A DNA stretch of 22,703 bases, taken from positions 1 through 22,703 of the forward strand of contig CAJTOE010000020.1 in the NCBI GenBank assembly GCA_910577805.1. The letters run 5' to 3'. Below the pieces are notes generated by a model that saw only the letters and a list, made by a program, of their open reading frames with translations, ran no database searches and was not told the origin of the DNA. The position numbers and the translations under genes are program-made. How positions within the stretch are numbered: position 1 is the stretch's first letter; every line of letters begins with the position of its first letter. Source of the stretch: an uncultured Oscillospiraceae bacterium (GTDB lineage Bacteria > Bacillota > Clostridia > Oscillospirales > Oscillospiraceae). Positions 21,076 to 22,703 of this stretch are shown piece after piece.

Positions 21076-22356
21076 ATGGTAAAAGCAATTGTAGGCGCCA
21101 ACTGGGGCGACGAGGGCAAGGGCAAAATCACCGACCTGCTGGCGGAGCAGTCCGACGTGGTCATCCGCTTCCAGGGCGGGGCCAACGCGGGCCACACCAT
21201 CATCAACGATTTCGGCCGCTTCGCTCTGCACACCCTCCCTTCCGGCATCTTCTCCCCCAAAGCCACCAACGTCATCGCCAGCGGCGTGGCCCTGGACATC
21301 CGTAAGCTGGTCTCCGAGCTGAAAGCAGTGGAGGACGCGGGCGTGCCTACCCCCCGGCTGCTGGTCTCCGAGCGGTGTCAGGTGTTGATGCCCTATCACG
21401 TGCTGCTGGACGCCTATGAGGAGGAGCGTCTGAGCGACAAGGCGTTCGGCTCCACCAAGTCCGGCATCGGCCCCTTCTACTCCGACAAGTACGCGAAAAT
21501 CGGCTTCCAGCTGTGTGAACTGTTCGACGACGCGCTGTTGAAGGAGCGGTTGGAAAAGGTGTGCGCCCTGAAAAACGCCGTCATTACCGGGCTGTACCAC
21601 AAGCCGGCGCTGGACCCCCTGGAGCTGTTCGCGGAGCTTTTGGAGCAGCGGGAGCTGATTCGTCCCTACCGGGCGGATACGCTCACGTTCGTCCGGGAGG
21701 CCCTGGACGCGGACAAAAGCGTTCTCCTGGAGGGCCAACTGGGCACCATGAAGGACCCGGACCTGGGTATCTATCCGATGGTCACCTCCTCCCACACCGT
21801 CGCCGCTTACGGCTGTATCAGCGCCGGCATTCCCCCTGCGCAGCTCCGGGAAATCGTGGCCGTCACCAAGGCCTATTCCAGCAGCGTGGGGGCAGGTCCC
21901 TTTGTCTCCGAGCTGTTCGGGGACGAGGCGGAGAAGCTGCGCCGCCGGGGCGGTGACAAGGGCGAGTACGGTGCGACCACAGGCCGTCCCCGCCGGGTGG
22001 GCTGGTTCGACGCAGTTGCCACCCGCTACGGCGTGCAGATGCAGGGGGCGACCGAAGCGGCTCTCACCTGCCTGGACGTGATGGGCTACCTGGACGAGAT
22101 ACCTGTATGCGTGGGCTACGAGATCGACGGTAAGGTCACCCGCAGCTTTCCCACCGCGCCCCTGCTGGACCGGGCCAAGCCGGTGCTGAAAACCATGCCC
22201 GGCTGGAAGTGCGATATCCGGGGCTGTACCGACTATAACGCGCTCCCCGCCCAGGCCAGAGCCTATGTGGATTTCCTGGAGGCGGAGCTGGGCGTTCCCA
22301 TCAAACTGGTCTCCACCGGCCCCAAGCGCCACGAAAACGCGGTGCGCCGTCCCTGA
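21076..22356 (+). CDS. purA: Adenylosuccinate synthetase
   Basis: It joins IMP and aspartate with GTP to make adenylosuccinate, the first step from IMP to AMP, in the cytoplasm. The 426 residues match the family. The P-loop is WGDEGKGK (10-17; Asp 12), the catalytic His is 40 in GGANAGHTI, the IMP-binding region is STKSGIGPFY, and the GTP/aspartate region includes TTGRPRRVGWFD. ATG 21076 follows GGAGG by 11 bases, behind a folded leader. It is monocistronic with its own promoter, as is usual for purA outside the main purine operon. A 12-pair hairpin follows the stop. Confidence 0.97.
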   Translation: MVKAIVGANWGDEGKGKITDLLAEQSDVVIRFQGGANAGHTIINDFGRFALHTLPSGIFSPKATNVIASGVALDIRKLVSELKAVEDAGVPTPRLLVSERCQVLMPYHVLLDAYEEERLSDKAFGSTKSGIGPFYSDKYAKIGFQLCELFDDALLKERLEKVCALKNAVITGLYHKPALDPLELFAELLEQRELIRPYRADTLTFVREALDADKSVLLEGQLGTMKDPDLGIYPMVTSSHTVAAYGCISAGIPPAQLREIVAVTKAYSSSVGAGPFVSELFGDEAEKLRRRGGDKGEYGATTGRPRRVGWFDAVATRYGVQMQGATEAALTCLDVMGYLDEIPVCVGYEIDGKVTRSFPTAPLLDRAKPVLKTMPGWKCDIRGCTDYNALPAQARAYVDFLEAELGVPIKLVSTGPKRHENAVRRP

Positions 22357-22365
22357 CCACCCTGG

Positions 22366-22396
22366 GCCGGATACCAATTTCTGGTTGGTATCCGGC
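22366..22396. terminator. Hairpin after purA, probable terminator
   Basis: GCCGGATACCAA (22366-22377) pairs perfectly with TTGGTATCCGGC (22385-22396) around a short loop. The following TTCTGC is a poor T run, so termination may be partial and some read-through into the next gene is possible. Confidence 0.55.
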
Positions 22397-22429
22397 TTCT
22401 GCGCATCAATTTAGAAAGGATTCCAATTT

Positions 22430-22703
22430 ATGAAGCGTTTCACCGCCGGTGCGCTGGCCCTTGGGCTTGCGGCCACTCTGATGCTCCCCACCGCCGCCGC
22501 GCTGGACAAAGAAGAAACTTTGGAACTGCTGGAGCGGTACTATGTCTACGAAATCCCCCCGGAGGTCTACCAGCAGGAGACCCCGGAGGAGATACTCCGC
22601 GCCCTGGGGGACCCTTATACCGAATACATGACCGCCGAGGAGTATCAAATGCTGCTCCAGGGCGTAAACGGCCAGACCCTGGTGGGGATGGGCGTGATCA
22701 TCC
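22430..22703 (+). CDS. Start of an S41-family carboxy-terminal processing protease (partial)
   Basis: The first 91 residues and one extra base are in the window; the gene continues beyond 22703. A signal peptide (1-24, ending TAAA) is followed by DKEETLELLERYYVYEIPPEVYQ and EILRALGDPYTEYMTAEEYQMLLQG, the typical N-terminal helical region of CtpA-type serine proteases that precedes the PDZ domain (LGDPYTEYM...EEY). AAAGGA stands ten bases before ATG 22430. The protease would act outside the membrane, cutting envelope proteins from the C-terminus. The catalytic Ser/Lys and PDZ domain are not in view, so the call rests on the N-terminal signature. Confidence 0.78.
   Translation, partial: MKRFTAGALALGLAATLMLPTAAALDKEETLELLERYYVYEIPPEVYQQETPEEILRALGDPYTEYMTAEEYQMLLQGVNGQTLVGMGVII

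Noticed and set aside
1..22703. CRISPR arrays, insertion sequences, phage genes, rRNA
   Set aside because: No regularly spaced repeats of array type, no transposase or integrase frames and no rRNA-like sequence were found.

Overview
The window looks like chromosomal DNA from a Gram-positive, spore-forming, anaerobic member of the Clostridia, most likely a GC-rich gut Oscillospiraceae (Flavonifractor / Lawsonibacter / Pseudoflavonifractor type). The reasons are strong GC-rich codon use, SLH-domain surface proteins with no outer-membrane genes, a rubredoxin-tailed rubrerythrin, a family II pyrophosphatase with CBS and DRTGG domains, a BlaI/M56-peptidase pair, and small clostridial-style hypothetical proteins. 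The genus is inferred from gene content and was not tested by a search.

Layout. Positions 1-45 hold the first 15 codons of a leftward exported protein, probably an S-layer-homology protein. Positions 46-477 are A/T-rich and gene-free, with several hairpins and a twice-repeated double GGTAGAC motif. tRNA-Leu(UAG) follows with its own promoter and a probable terminator, then a second non-coding stretch. Next is a rightward run of trpS, a TagO/WecA-type phosphoglycosyl transferase, UDP-GlcNAc 2-epimerase and a membrane-anchored protein of unknown function. It meets head-on a leftward trio of small unknown genes (5056-6165). A SigE-like sporulation promoter candidate drives the trio and overlaps the start of a divergent YfcE-type phosphodiesterase. 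Cardiolipin synthase follows.

From 8361 there is an ECF sigma factor with a membrane-anchored probable anti-sigma partner, a tiny leftward unknown gene, diaminopropionate ammonia-lyase, and a leftward SLH surface protein. Diverging from the last is a BlaI-type repressor with two clear operators, a BlaR1-like M56 metalloprotease whose outer domain does not look like a penicillin-binding domain, and a multi-pass membrane protein. Then come a Ca2+-type P-ATPase and a CBS-DRTGG family II pyrophosphatase, a leftward rubrerythrin, purA with a structured leader, and the start of an S41 carboxy-terminal processing protease that runs off the end.

How the genes fit together. Much of the window concerns the cell envelope: undecaprenyl-linked glycan initiation and sugar supply, cardiolipin, surface-layer proteins, two signal-transducing membrane systems and an exported protease. 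The rest is housekeeping: tRNA charging, purine synthesis, pyrophosphate removal, calcium export and peroxide defence. No phage, insertion sequence, CRISPR array or defence island is visible. The most interesting unexplained items are the conserved-looking trio with its sporulation-type promoter, the BlaI/BlaR1-like system with an unknown sensor domain, and the compact folded leader of purA.
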